A stretch of DNA of 64,000 bases, taken from the NCBI GenBank assembly GCA_018436725.1, contig JAHDKT010000022.1:1-64000 (forward strand). The letters are read 5' to 3'. The stretch's first letter is position 1; each line of letters starts with the position of its first letter. Shown here piece after piece: positions 26,399 to 38,352 of this stretch. The position numbers were made by a program, and so were the translations under genes. The notes below the pieces were generated by a model that was not told the DNA's origin, did no database searches, and was given only the letters and a program-made list of their open reading frames with translations. The stretch comes from Synergistaceae bacterium. Lineage in GTDB: Bacteria > Synergistota > Synergistia > Synergistales > Aminobacteriaceae.

Positions 26399-27448
26399 TC
26401 ACCACGCAACCTTCCAGATCGACTCTTCTCTTCCGACGGTCAGGATCTTGCTCCTGAGCGTCCGGAAGAGAAGCATCCGTTGCGCGGTGACGATACGGAC
26501 GCGACTGTCGTCCATCCACTGGACTTTAAACCCCTCGCGAAGCGAAGGACGCAGCCCTGTCGCTTCAACCTGCCGCGCGAACTGGTCTTCGGAAAGCGCG
26601 GTCTTCGTAGATTCCGCAAGAAGATCGTACATCGCCGAAGTCTCGCCTTCGATCCAGTGCCGGATGAAATTTTCCACGGTCTTCTCCTTACTGATATAAA
26701 GAACCGGCTTCTTCTGTTCAGGCGCTGGGAGATCGACTATGACCGGCTCCGGCTTGAGTTCCGCGAGATCTTGAGGCGTCGCGATCGGAGGAGGGGGCGC
26801 GGAAGCAGGAGTCGGCGTTTCTCGCTGCGGAGTGCGCGGTTTGGAGGGTTCCTTCTTCGGCGCGGGCGGTAGCTCGACAACGACGACCTCCTGCGCCGGA
26901 GGAACCGCCGCGACCATCGCGCCCTCCGTCCCCCCGAAAGCGAAATGCTGCTCGTCGCGGATGCCGAGATTACGCAACACGACGGTATACTCTTTATTCG
27001 GCTGTTTCGGGAAGAAAACAAGGCCTTGTACGATGCCGGAGAGCGGCTGGTCGAACTTCCGTTCGTAACTCAACGGAGGCACCTTCCTTCCCTCGGTCGT
27101 CTCCAGCTGGACCGCGGACGCGAACGGGCCGAGGTTGAGCGGCTTCGGGCCGAAAACGTACACTGTAAGCAAAAAAGGTTCGGTATCCGCGATGCGCAGG
27201 TCGGCGACGAACGAGCGGCGATACTGCTCGCGCTCCGAGTCGTTCATTCCGCTGCGGGAGGCTTCCGCCGCCACCCAAGGTTCCACAAGCTCCTCCGGAT
27301 AGTGAACTATCCAGACGAGGCAGTCGCGTCCCCAGTGAAACGACGTCCAGCGTTCGAGGATGGACGTCGCCTCCACGACGAAATCATTCCCGTACAACGG
27401 GCCGGATAGAAGAAACAGCAACGGAAGCGCCAGTACCATTTTTTTCAT
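26399..27448 (-). CDS. Secreted protein of an unrecognised family, proline-rich linker
   Basis: No known family recognised. A 349-residue protein with a signal peptide (1-21), an N-terminal domain (about 30-170), a proline-rich linker (about 195-245, with APPPPIATPQ) and a C-terminal domain (about 255-349). The N-terminal domain is similar to the protein at 37457-38245: both share an acidic EREQY/EKEQY segment, a central GP...PF stretch and a FFPK/FFPR motif. Position next to lptC and downstream of two other secreted proteins suggests an envelope role. The ATG at 27448 is the best start. Confidence 0.7.
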   Translation of the reverse strand: MKKMVLALPLLFLLSGPLYGNDFVVEATSILERWTSFHWGRDCLVWIVHYPEELVEPWVAAEASRSGMNDSEREQYRRSFVADLRIADTEPFLLTVYVFGPKPLNLGPFASAVQLETTEGRKVPPLSYERKFDQPLSGIVQGLVFFPKQPNKEYTVVLRNLGIRDEQHFAFGGTEGAMVAAVPPAQEVVVVELPPAPKKEPSKPRTPQRETPTPASAPPPPIATPQDLAELKPEPVIVDLPAPEQKKPVLYISKEKTVENFIRHWIEGETSAMYDLLAESTKTALSEDQFARQVEATGLRPSLREGFKVQWMDDSRVRIVTAQRMLLFRTLRSKILTVGREESIWKVAW

Positions 27449-27476
27449 GGACTCCACCAAGAAATCGTTTGACTCC

Positions 27477-27926
27477 CTAGAGTTTGAAATCGATGATCGC
27501 CGAAACGCCGACGCCCTGCACGCGGCGGAAGCGCTGCACTGGATTCTCGGAATCCACCGGGACCAGTATTTTCACGCGTAGGCGATCTCTGAAAGTGGCC
27601 TCTATCTGCGCGACGGCCTTCGTCGTCCCCACGGGTTCGCCTCGCGGCCCCGCGATCTGGGCCGCGCCGATATGCGTGCCTGAACCGATGGACACAATAG
27701 GAACGACTTTCGTATGCCCCTCCACCTTGACTCCTCTGTTCAACGTGATCGTGTTGATGAAGTCGTTGACCGGTCCTGCGATCGCCGACACGACGAATCC
27801 TCCCCCGATAACCCCGACCAGATCTCCCAGATCGAACGCTCGGGAAACGCCCCCTGCGAAAAGAACGAGAAGAAGCGACCACAACGCGATTTTCTTTTTT
27901 CCGGAACGTAAAAGCAATCGGACCAC
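27477..27926 (-). CDS. Small secreted protein, unrecognised
   Basis: No family recognised. A 149-residue protein with a hydrophobic N-terminal segment (12-27, IALWSLLLVLFAGGV) ending near SRA-F and a glycine-rich second hydrophobic stretch (about 34-50). The rest is beta-rich with a GSGTHIGAAQIAGPRGE stretch. The start is GTG or a nearby TTG; the ribosome site is weak. It lies ten bases from the secreted protein upstream and 28 from the one downstream, so the four genes 26352-28956 look like one operon. Confidence 0.65.
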   Translation of the reverse strand: MVRLLLRSGKKKIALWSLLLVLFAGGVSRAFDLGDLVGVIGGGFVVSAIAGPVNDFINTITLNRGVKVEGHTKVVPIVSIGSGTHIGAAQIAGPRGEPVGTTKAVAQIEATFRDRLRVKILVPVDSENPVQRFRRVQGVGVSAIIDFKL

Positions 27927-27936
27927 CCTCTCCAGC

Positions 27937-28956
27937 TCAGGGATTCGTTTCGTTCCCGTCGGAACCTGTAGTTCGTTTTTCGGTAGTCGCCGTTGAATCC
28001 GTTTTTTTCAACAGCCCCTGCAAACCGGCCGGGACAGGGTATGCGGCAATTTTGACCGCGGCGGCGGTTTGGGAGAAGACGACGCTTCCCGCCGGAAGCT
28101 CCTTCAAATCACCCCTGATGAGAAAGCCGCCGACAAGCCCCACCGGACCCAGGAGCAGCGCGCCGACGACGCTGGTACCTGCGGCGGCGAGCTGTGCGGA
28201 TTCCGCTTCCACCGCCTGTTTCGATTCTTCCCCGAAGGTCAGAGGAATAATCTGCGAACCGAGGGAAAACAACGACTCGACTCCGACTTTGACCTCGGCG
28301 GGACGGCCGAAGCTGCGAGGCTTCGTCACATCGGTCACTACTGCGGTAACCCTGCTCCCCCTCGGTGCAACGAGGTTGACTCCTATCACCAGGTCCGAAT
28401 CCAGCACCATATCGACGACATCACCCTTTTTCGCCGTCCTCGGGGAGAGCGAATGAGCCAAGGAAGAGCGCAGTACCGTCGCGGCCGGAATCTCGACTTC
28501 CAGCGTAGCGACCGGTTCGGAGAGAAGAAGCCCCAGAACCCGTTCGAGCCGCATCGTCACCGGACGTTCGACCTGAGGCGCGCCTTCGAGCTGAATTTCA
28601 AGGGATTCCACCCTCCGCACCACCGGAGAGAGGGAATCCACACGCCTCTCGACCGCCCATTCGGCGACTCCGAGTTTGAACAGCAGCGACGGCTGGTACT
28701 CGGTCCCTTTCTCGATAAAATTCAGGAGCGCAGTCTGGCGTTCGGCGATGCTCCCGGGCAATTCCCTGCCGAACATATCCCTCTCGACCGAATTCAGTCG
28801 GTCGATAAGACCTCCCGTGCGCACACCTCCGTAGACGAGCTGCTCCACTCTTCCCATCACATGGAACGTCGACGCATCGTCCTGCGCCGCCCCCGGGAAC
28901 GCGACACCAAGCAGCACAACGGCCGCGCACGCAAGAACGAGAACACTCCGTCTCAT
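27937..28956 (-). CDS. Secreted protein, unrecognised (about 340 residues)
   Basis: No clear family. A signal peptide ends near VAFPGAAQ (about residue 24), followed by an alpha-helical region (about 28-95) and a beta-rich part from 105. A hydrophobic glycine-rich hairpin, GALLLGPVGLVGGFLIRG, lies near 265-285, then a polar C-terminal tail. The start ATG 28956 has GGAGGGG five bases before it. Its stop is ten bases before the next gene. The glycine hairpin could be a membrane-associated element of an envelope assembly factor, but this is speculation. Confidence 0.65.
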   Translation of the reverse strand: MRRSVLVLACAAVVLLGVAFPGAAQDDASTFHVMGRVEQLVYGGVRTGGLIDRLNSVERDMFGRELPGSIAERQTALLNFIEKGTEYQPSLLFKLGVAEWAVERRVDSLSPVVRRVESLEIQLEGAPQVERPVTMRLERVLGLLLSEPVATLEVEIPAATVLRSSLAHSLSPRTAKKGDVVDMVLDSDLVIGVNLVAPRGSRVTAVVTDVTKPRSFGRPAEVKVGVESLFSLGSQIIPLTFGEESKQAVEAESAQLAAAGTSVVGALLLGPVGLVGGFLIRGDLKELPAGSVVFSQTAAAVKIAAYPVPAGLQGLLKKTDSTATTEKRTTGSDGNETNP

Positions 28957-28970
28957 TCGTTTCCCCTCCT

Positions 28971-30596
<1,626 letters not shown>

Positions 30597-30633
30597 TCAA
30601 CAAAGTTTTTCACGAATCCGTACCGCGACGCAT

Positions 30634-30666
30634 CAAAAAAACATGGACCAGGGAGAACCCCGGTCC
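30634..30666 (-). terminator. Rho-independent terminator of the LysM/M23 gene
   Basis: On the minus strand a hairpin (stem GGACC-GGG with CCC-GGTCC, complement of 30645-30666) is followed by a run of seven T residues (complement of 30635-30641). It lies 42 bases after the stop at 30708 and upstream of pyrG. Confidence 0.8.
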
Positions 30667-30707
30667 AGAATAACGAAAGAGCATCCATCCGTCATGGAGG
30701 ATATTGC

Positions 30708-32705
30708 CTATCTTAACAGCCCCAGTGGGTTCACCGGATTGTTCCCTCTGCGGATCTCGAAGTGCAGATGGGGTCCCGTAGTCCGTCCCGTGGTTCCGAC
30801 GGTGGCTATGGCCTGCCCCTGCGTAACCTGCTGCCCCTTCCCCACCGACAGGGAGTTGCAGTGCGCGTACAGGGTCGAGTGGCCGTCTCCGTGGTTTACC
30901 ACCACGACCTTTCCGTAGCCGCCCATCCACCCGGAGTACTCCACTCTCCCCGCTCTCGAGGCACGTATCGTACTGCCTCTGGAGGCTTTTATGTCGATTC
31001 CCGTATGGAAGTCGCGACGACGGGTCACCGGATGACGTCTCCATCCGAACGGACTGTTGATCTTCCCCACCACGGGCCAACGGTGATTTCGAGAAGAACC
31101 GGAAACCTTGGCCGAAGAGGTTGTTTTCGCCGAAGACGCCCCCGAACGTGTCGTCGTACTCGATGTTATCGGAGCCTCCGCCGCATCCGTCGCTTCCGGG
31201 CGTGCTCCGGGGAGGAAAATCTCCTTGCCCGCGATGAAAGGATTCAGCGCGGCGTCGCCGTTCGCTTCGCGTATCCTTTCGGCGGCTATTCCGTACTTTT
31301 TCGCGATGCTCGCAAGCGTATCGCCGCTCTTGATCTTGTGGAAGATACCGTCCTGGTTCGGAATCCTGAGAGTCGCCCCGGGTCGGATCATGTTCGGATT
31401 CTTCAGATCGTTGCTTCCATAGAGCGTATCTATCTCAAGGTTCTGGGAGTTCGCGATCGACCAGAGGCTGTCGCCCTCCGCCACGACATACGCGGTGATC
31501 TTGATCGGTATGACCTTCTCGCGGGCGGCGACGACGCGCGCCTTTCGCACGAGCACCTGCTCCAGCGTCGCCTCCACGGCGGCGCTGTCGTTGGGGATGA
31601 GAAGAAGCTGCTTTTCCGAGAGGCGATTGGCATTCTTCAGTTCGTTCGCCTTGACGATATCGCTCATCGGAACTCCGTGGGCCACCGCGATGTCCGAAAG
31701 CGTCTCGCCCGCCTTGACGACATGTTCCGTCCAAAGGACGGAGACTTCGGCGAGCACGACATCTTCTTCTTCCCCGCTCTCCTCCCCCTCTTCAAGCGCT
31801 AATTTTCTACCGTCCTCGGCGGCGCTCAGAACCACCGTCTCGAAGTCGGAGGCTCCGGGGTCGGGGTTTCCAGCGTCCCCGCCGCTCTCGGAAGAATCCC
31901 TGAACGACGAGAGGCGCGAGACGCCCGAATCGGCGAACAGCGCGCCGTTCGCGGTCGAAAAAGAACTCCCTCCAAGGGTGAAACCTTGCGCGAGTTTCGG
32001 TTTGAAATCGGTCATCCGCGATACGCCGAACCCCGTGAACAGGCCTGCGCCTCCGGCTTGTCCGCCACGCTCGACGAGTCTTTCCGGAAACTTGAACTCT
32101 CCTTGCGGCAATCCGGAGAGGTCCTGTTCCGAAAAGGCGGAAGAAGACGTAAAACCGCTCCTTTCAAGGCGCCCGGAAAGCGACCAGCTGAAATCGGTCA
32201 TCGGCAGCGTATCGACGGGAAGAGACGCGCTCTTCGGCGGCGCCTTCGGAGTTCGTTCCGGTTTCGAAACGTTCTCTTCCGGCGTCTCGGATCGTCCGCT
32301 TCGAGGAAGCGGCATCCCGTTCCCCAGCGGAAGAAGCCCCGGTTCTCCCCTTCTCCCCCTCAAAGAAAGCAAGGCGTCGGGGTCGAACCCCGTCTCGTAA
32401 CCGTCCTCGTCCAGAAAGACATTGGACATCTCCACAACGATAAAGCCGGAAGAGGGAAGAATGAACTCCCCTGCGCCCTTGGCATCGGAAAGATTGCCCC
32501 AAGCCACTCCTACGGTTCGTTCCGCGGTGCTCAGCGTCAAGAAGGCGGCGGTACCCAGCATAACGATAATCACAAGAAAACAGCTGATACGCCCGAGCCG
32601 CATGCCTCTTTCAGGTTCTCCGAAAGAGGCGAAGGCCCCTTTCTTCTTTCGTGCCGCCTTTGTGTTTCGTACCCCGAAGGGCGAAGGAGAGTTCTGTTTC
32701 TTCAA
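30708..32705 (-). CDS. LysM and M23 peptidoglycan-binding endopeptidase-like protein
   Basis: Predicted cell-wall hydrolase anchored by one membrane segment (about 38-60). A low-complexity stretch is followed by three LysM repeats (WTEHVVKAGETLSDIA, AYVVAEGDSLWSIA and IFHKIKSGDTLASIA) and a C-terminal M23 domain with HTGID and HLHFEIR. Potential zinc ligands are complete, so it is likely active on peptide cross-links. The start is uncertain: TTG 32705 has GGAGG nine bases before it, while TTG 32714 overlaps its own ribosome site. A second M23 protein, the EnvC-like one, is also present. A terminator follows at 30634. Confidence 0.88.
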   Translation of the reverse strand: MKKQNSPSPFGVRNTKAARKKKGAFASFGEPERGMRLGRISCFLVIIVMLGTAAFLTLSTAERTVGVAWGNLSDAKGAGEFILPSSGFIVVEMSNVFLDEDGYETGFDPDALLSLRGRRGEPGLLPLGNGMPLPRSGRSETPEENVSKPERTPKAPPKSASLPVDTLPMTDFSWSLSGRLERSGFTSSSAFSEQDLSGLPQGEFKFPERLVERGGQAGGAGLFTGFGVSRMTDFKPKLAQGFTLGGSSFSTANGALFADSGVSRLSSFRDSSESGGDAGNPDPGASDFETVVLSAAEDGRKLALEEGEESGEEEDVVLAEVSVLWTEHVVKAGETLSDIAVAHGVPMSDIVKANELKNANRLSEKQLLLIPNDSAAVEATLEQVLVRKARVVAAREKVIPIKITAYVVAEGDSLWSIANSQNLEIDTLYGSNDLKNPNMIRPGATLRIPNQDGIFHKIKSGDTLASIAKKYGIAAERIREANGDAALNPFIAGKEIFLPGARPEATDAAEAPITSSTTTRSGASSAKTTSSAKVSGSSRNHRWPVVGKINSPFGWRRHPVTRRRDFHTGIDIKASRGSTIRASRAGRVEYSGWMGGYGKVVVVNHGDGHSTLYAHCNSLSVGKGQQVTQGQAIATVGTTGRTTGPHLHFEIRRGNNPVNPLGLLR

Positions 32706-32753
32706 TCTCCTCAACCTCCTCTGTCTGTATAAAATATCGTCCCCTCGCCATCG

Positions 32754-34118
<1,365 letters not shown>

Positions 34119-34309
34119 AATCGTTCCAGCCCTGGAAAGAGTGTCGAGCGCCCGGAGGGCTTTGGGATACGCTTTGGGATAAATGATCATTGAAACACAC
34201 GAACCTGGACATCCCCTTCCTGAATTGCGCCGCCGACCGTTTCCATGCGCGGAAAAATGCACGGAACCTCGTAGCGGAGCAATTTATGTACGTTTTTCAA
34301 CTGCCACGG

Positions 34310-34744
34310 TTACTCGGAAATTTCGAAGAATGTATCCGAAAACACCCTGTCGAACAGGGATATCCGAACAGAATACGCTCCCCTGGGAAGGGGAGACCCA
34401 TCCTCGAGAAGAAGACAAAAAGCCCTTGCGCCGCTCCCCGGAGCAAGGAGGACCTCCTGAGAATGAATCGGCCGTCCGCGATAATACCACCGTACCCGTA
34501 CGTTCTCGCCGTCGCCGGCTCTGGAATATTCAAACCACAGACACAATTGACGCGTGCCATACGAAAATGCTGAACCGATGCCGACTGGTTTCATACCGCT
34601 GTCGACCTCGTCGCAAAGAACGATATTATGAATCTCGAAAGAGCCTGCGGCCTTCTTCGAACGAATCGCCCCGAACGAGACGGCGATCAGGGAGAAGATA
34701 GCGAAACCCACCAGAAGAAGAAAAAACTTCCCATCCCTGGACAT
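34310..34744 (-). CDS. Small membrane protein with one N-terminal segment
   Basis: No family named with confidence. A 144-residue protein with one membrane segment (about 7-26, KFFLLLVGFAIFSLIAVSF) and an extracytoplasmic domain. That domain contains VRVRWYYRGRPI and an RGAYSVRISL beta segment of the kind seen in Ig-like or DUF2914-like periplasmic domains. The start is ATG 34744 behind GGTGGG. A longer frame opens 41 codons upstream but has no ribosome site. It lies upstream of rho on the same strand with about 190 bases between, and is divergent from the ECF transporter gene. Confidence 0.6.
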   Translation of the reverse strand: MSRDGKFFLLLVGFAIFSLIAVSFGAIRSKKAAGSFEIHNIVLCDEVDSGMKPVGIGSAFSYGTRQLCLWFEYSRAGDGENVRVRWYYRGRPIHSQEVLLAPGSGARAFCLLLEDGSPLPRGAYSVRISLFDRVFSDTFFEISE

Positions 34745-34983
34745 TATACCCACCGCCCCAGAAAAAAAACAAGTACAGAGAGAAAAATATAGCCAAGCCT
34801 CGAAGCCCTTAGGCGTCTGAACAGTCCAGAATAAGAGGAAAACAGCCGGAAGCTGGCTCTTCCACAAAGAACTCTACCACGAATAGAATGGGGAGGCAAG
34901 AAGAAATCGACGGGAGCCTGCTGGAAGACCAGGAAGAAGCATGCTCCGGGTAAAAAGAGAATCAATATAAGGAGGTCTTTTCA

Positions 34984-35475
34984 ATGATTAAAACACACGC
35001 AGGCGAAGTCGCTCTGAAGGGGCTGCTCATAGCCGCAGTCACCTTGGCCACGATGCTCAGCATTCCCGTCCCCGGTTTTCGGTTATACTTCAACTTCGGG
35101 GAAGGAGTCATTTATCTCGTCGCGCTTCTTCTCGGTCCAGTCTGGGGCGCCGCTGCGGGCGGTATCGGCGCCTCGCTGGCCGACCTGTTGCTCGGGTACC
35201 CGTTATGGGCTCCCTTTACGCTGCTGATCAAAGGAACCGAGGGGTACGTCGTCGGCCTGCTCGGACGCGAACATCCGGTCCTCGGCATCGCGGCAGGGGC
35301 CGCGATTATGATCGCGGGATACTCTACGGTCGCGGGGATCCTCTACGGCTGGCCGGCAGTTCCCGTCGAAGCGGCAACAGACGTCGTCCAGTGCGGTATC
35401 GGAGCCGCGGCGGCCCTCGCTGCGCGCCCCGTACTTCGGAAGGCGCTCTTCAGCGCTTCCGAATCGAAGAACTGA
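34984..35475 (+). CDS. ECF transporter substrate-binding (S) component
   Basis: Predicted membrane S component of an energy-coupling factor transporter, which captures a vitamin and docks on a shared EcfTAA' module. The 163 residues form six hydrophobic segments, and the FNFGEGVIYLVALLLGPVWG stretch followed by GGIGASLADLLLGYP is typical of S components. The AAGGAGG site before ATG 34984 is strong. Substrate is not clear, and no EcfA or EcfT genes are in the window. It converges on the D-glutamate cyclase-like gene with 26 bases of overlap. No known riboswitch class was recognised in the leader. Confidence 0.85.
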   Translation: MIKTHAGEVALKGLLIAAVTLATMLSIPVPGFRLYFNFGEGVIYLVALLLGPVWGAAAGGIGASLADLLLGYPLWAPFTLLIKGTEGYVVGLLGREHPVLGIAAGAAIMIAGYSTVAGILYGWPAVPVEAATDVVQCGIGAAAALAARPVLRKALFSASESKN

Positions 35476-36298
35476 CCGCCTCTTTGAGCGAACGAACAAC
35501 ATCGCGGTGGACGGATGCATCGAAACCGTCCACCGTCGGTTCGGGTCTTCGAGTAACCCCGTCAACCGCCCCCGCGTCGACCAGAGAAGAAAGCATACGG
35601 TCGATCTCCTCCTCGTCCGCGCCTGTCCATTCGTCCCTGTCCGAGGAAAGCAACGCTGCAAGAGCATACCCTCCCCAGTCGGAAACATCGACGGGAAGCG
35701 TGACGGTGGCCTTCGTCACGGAAAGGCAGCCGGCGTAGCCAGGAAGCAGTTCCGCAAGACGCCTCCGGAAGTTACCCATGCCGACCTCGTTGCCTCCGTC
35801 TCCTATTGCGAGCACGGGCGTTCCGGCGCCAAGAGCGATGGAGGCCGCATCGTCCAGAGGCGCGGTGGCGGACGAGATATCCTCCCCGCGCATATTGTAG
35901 TACCTGCCGTCGGAAGCTCGCCCCAGGCGCTCGATAAAAACAAGAAGCGAAGGAGAGGATGAAAGTATCTCTTCGACCGACTCCACAGAACGCACCACAG
36001 GACCGCGGACGGCACGGGAACATGCGTCGAGCACGGTGAAGCAGAGCGGATCGGTGAACAGCTCGACATCGCGACCGCATCGTGCCAAGGATCTTCCAAG
36101 CATGACCGCGCCGCCGATACCGTCCGTCTCCGGCGCCCCGCTCGAAGGGACGAAAAAACCGGTGACGATGGCCGCTGAAGATCTTTTATTTATAAGGGCC
36201 ACTGCCTCCCCGAGAAGCTCGGGACCAAGGAGAGGTCCGACTTTTCGCCCCGGGCGGTCGGAAGCGATGAGGGAACAGATACGGCCGAAGATGTCCAT
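35450..36298 (-). CDS. D-glutamate cyclase-like protein (DUF4392)
   Basis: Predicted cytoplasmic enzyme related to the cyclase that turns D-glutamate into 5-oxo-D-proline. The 282 residues show the family motifs NMRGEDIS near 137-144 and GDGGNEVGMGNF near 165-176. The start lies one base after the pfkA stop, so the two genes are likely co-transcribed. D-glutamate is a cell-wall precursor, so a role in turnover of surplus D-glutamate is reasonable but not shown. Confidence 0.82.
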   Translation of the reverse strand: MDIFGRICSLIASDRPGRKVGPLLGPELLGEAVALINKRSSAAIVTGFFVPSSGAPETDGIGGAVMLGRSLARCGRDVELFTDPLCFTVLDACSRAVRGPVVRSVESVEEILSSSPSLLVFIERLGRASDGRYYNMRGEDISSATAPLDDAASIALGAGTPVLAIGDGGNEVGMGNFRRRLAELLPGYAGCLSVTKATVTLPVDVSDWGGYALAALLSSDRDEWTGADEEEIDRMLSSLVDAGAVDGVTRRPEPTVDGFDASVHRDVVRSLKEAVSSSIRKR

Positions 36299-36299
36299 A

Positions 36300-37262
36300 T
36301 CACACGCTCAGCTTGTCTACGAGCGCCAGTAGCTCGGGGTTCAACTCCTTCGCAGCCTTCCACGCATCCTCGAGAGGACAAAGGGACATGGCGCCGCAGA
36401 CCGTACCGACCATCACTCCCGTTTTGCCTTGAAGCAACGACTCCACCGCGAACGAACCCATCCTGGAGGCTAGAATCGTATCCAGCGAAGACGGGCTGCC
36501 TCCCCGCTGGATATAGCCCAGCACCGTAACGCGGGCATCGTAGCCACCGGTATCCTGAAGCTGGTTCCGCAGCTCAAGCGCAGACATTACTCCCTCTGCG
36601 AGAATGATCAGCGAATGTGTTTTTCCCCTCTTCCTGGAGTAGTGCAGATGATCGCACATCTTCTTAATATCCAGAGGAATCTCCGGAACGACGACGTACT
36701 CCGCCCCGGTCGAGACAGCCACGTCGAGCGCGAGAAATCCTGCGTCGCGACCCATGACCTCCACGATGAACAGCCTGTCGTGGCTGCTCGCCGTGTCTCT
36801 GAGCTTTTGAACCGCCGAGAGCGCCGTGTTCAGCGCGGTGTCGTACCCTATGGTCACATCCGTGCCGGCGATATCGTTGTCGATAGTCCCCGGTATGCCG
36901 ATCACCGGCAGCCCCATCGCGCACAGCTTTTCGGCTCCTCTGAAGGAGCCGTCGCCGCCGATCACCACCAGCGCGTCGACCTTGCGATTTTCCATCTGCA
37001 CAAGCGCGGCGCGGAGCCCCGCATCGGTCTTGAATCGCTCGCTCCGCGCCGTGCGCAAAATCGTCCCTCCTCTGTGGATGATGCCGCCGACAGCCGCCCG
37101 GTCGAGCGTGAGACACTCGCCGTCCATAAGCCCCTCGTACCCTTTCATCACGCCTATAGTCTCCATACCGTGATAGAGCGCCGTGCGTACGACCGCGCGG
37201 ATGGCCGCGTTCATCCCCGGCGCATCTCCCCCGCTCGTTAAAACCGCGATTCGCTTCATCAT
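36300..37262 (-). CDS. pfkA: ATP-dependent 6-phosphofructokinase
   Basis: Glycolytic enzyme that makes fructose 1,6-bisphosphate. The 320 residues match the bacterial type. The ATP-binding motif GGDGSFRGA contains glycine after GGDG-S, which goes with ATP rather than pyrophosphate use. The catalytic PGTIDNDI lies near 125 and MGRDAGFLAL near 170. The ATG is followed by a second ATG; either could start. It is preceded by a strong terminator for the upstream gene (37315-37362) and is followed directly by the DUF4392 gene. Confidence 0.97.
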   Translation of the reverse strand: MMKRIAVLTSGGDAPGMNAAIRAVVRTALYHGMETIGVMKGYEGLMDGECLTLDRAAVGGIIHRGGTILRTARSERFKTDAGLRAALVQMENRKVDALVVIGGDGSFRGAEKLCAMGLPVIGIPGTIDNDIAGTDVTIGYDTALNTALSAVQKLRDTASSHDRLFIVEVMGRDAGFLALDVAVSTGAEYVVVPEIPLDIKKMCDHLHYSRKRGKTHSLIILAEGVMSALELRNQLQDTGGYDARVTVLGYIQRGGSPSSLDTILASRMGSFAVESLLQGKTGVMVGTVCGAMSLCPLEDAWKAAKELNPELLALVDKLSV

Positions 37263-37314
37263 GAACTGCTCGTTCCTCCCGACACTAGAATAAAGACAAC
37301 GAATATACTACCAT

Positions 37315-37362
37315 AAAAAGGGAAGGAGCGCGGATCGGGATATCCGCGCTCCTTCCCTTTTT
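37315..37362 (-). terminator. Strong hairpin terminator
   Basis: A perfect 21-bp stem (arms 37315-37335 and 37342-37362, six-base loop) ends in five T residues on the minus strand. It ends the transcript of the secreted protein gene at 37457 before pfkA. As the stem includes A/T-rich ends, it can act in both directions. Confidence 0.88.
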
Positions 37363-37456
37363 GGTTCGCTCGGTGTTCGGCGTCGAATGAGCCTCCTCGC
37401 TTCCGCTCGAAAGGAGCCTCGGCAAAAGGGCATGCGAATTGTTGCCGTCGGTTGCA

Positions 37457-38245
37457 CTACTGGCGCTGCAGCTCCTCGACTCGATGTTTGATCGTATCCA
37501 GTTCCGCGTTCAGTTCACTAAGCTTGCTCTCATGCTCGCGTTTCTCCGCATTAAGCTTCTCGATGCGCTTAATCAGGCGGTCAAGCTCGAAACGCGCCGC
37601 AGTTCGACCGGCAAAAAGACGTTGCGGATTATCGTTATGGACATCCCACAAGAAATCGATATACGCAACTTGTACATAGGGATGAATGCCGCCATTGAAA
37701 CTCAGTTTTACTGTTTTTACCCCTTCAAGCACAGGCTTGCCTTTTTCATCGTAACGAGGGAAAAAGATCATGCCGTCCCTCTGGCCTTGAAGACGAAAGT
37801 TGAACCGCTTATCGTAATCGACCGGTTGGTATTTTTTATTGCCGGCCCATAGAACAATCTGATCTCCGAAAGGCGCAAGATACATCGAAGGACCGTAGTT
37901 GTTAAAATCTACGTGAACAGGGATCGTTTCCTCCAGATTGAGCTGCTTCAAAAGAGCATACGTATACTGCTCCTTTTCGTCGTTAGTCCAAAGGTTTTTT
38001 TCCGCTTCGGATTCGATGAGCGCCTGCACATACTCCGCAGAATAAAACGTCACCTTCATCTCAAGAGGCCCTATCGCACCTGCGTCTCTGAATGATTGCT
38101 CTTTAGACCAGCGTGCCATTATCTTTGGAAAATCCGAGGCGGATTCGGCTTTTTCGGCAACGAAGGCGAAAAAAAGCAACAAAGCAACAAAGAAGAGCAT
38201 CAACGGGAAAAAACGAGACATCGTATTGCATTTACTGCGTGACAT
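37457..38245 (-). CDS. Secreted protein with C-terminal coiled coil, related to 26399-27448
   Basis: No named family recognised. A 262-residue protein with an N-terminal membrane or signal segment (9-35), a domain of about 175 residues and a C-terminal coiled coil (about 215-260, FELDRLIKRIEKLNAE). The middle domain resembles the N-terminal domain of the protein at 26399-27448, with an EKEQY segment, GPSMYLAPF and MIFFPRY in the same order. It has its own promoter (38278-38305) and terminator, so it is a monocistronic unit next to the SLH porin gene. Confidence 0.72.
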   Translation of the reverse strand: MSRSKCNTMSRFFPLMLFFVALLLFFAFVAEKAESASDFPKIMARWSKEQSFRDAGAIGPLEMKVTFYSAEYVQALIESEAEKNLWTNDEKEQYTYALLKQLNLEETIPVHVDFNNYGPSMYLAPFGDQIVLWAGNKKYQPVDYDKRFNFRLQGQRDGMIFFPRYDEKGKPVLEGVKTVKLSFNGGIHPYVQVAYIDFLWDVHNDNPQRLFAGRTAARFELDRLIKRIEKLNAEKREHESKLSELNAELDTIKHRVEELQRQ

Positions 38246-38277
38246 TATCCAACCACTCCTTTTTAAGGACTGAGGGA

Positions 38278-38305
38278 ATTATACCACGTCTTGAATTTCA
38301 AGCAA
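38278..38305 (-). promoter_or_regulatory. Promoter of the secreted coiled-coil protein gene
   Basis: TTGCTT (complement of 38300-38305) and a perfect TATAAT (complement of 38278-38283) are separated by 16 bases on the minus strand, pointing into the gene that starts at 38245 with AAGGAG. The -35 box overlaps the T-run of the porin terminator. Confidence 0.78.
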
Positions 38306-38336
38306 GAAAAAAGGACAGGCTCGCGCCTGTCCTTTT
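38305..38336 (-). terminator. Terminator of the SLH porin gene
   Basis: On the minus strand a 10-12 bp stem with loop of four (complement of 38309-38336) is followed by six or seven T residues. It lies 17 bases after the stop of the porin gene and is a standard Rho-independent terminator. Confidence 0.85.
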
Positions 38337-38352
38337 CGTATTCGGGCTGCTC

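Noticed and set aside
34159..34181. Twelve-base tandem repeat upstream of rho
   Set aside because: Only two copies of gctttgggata, and no sign of function; probably chance or slippage.
34868..34983. Possible riboswitch before the ECF S component
   Set aside because: A weak GGAGC/GCTCC pairing is present, but no conserved core of thiamine, folate, cobalamin or preQ1 classes was recognised.
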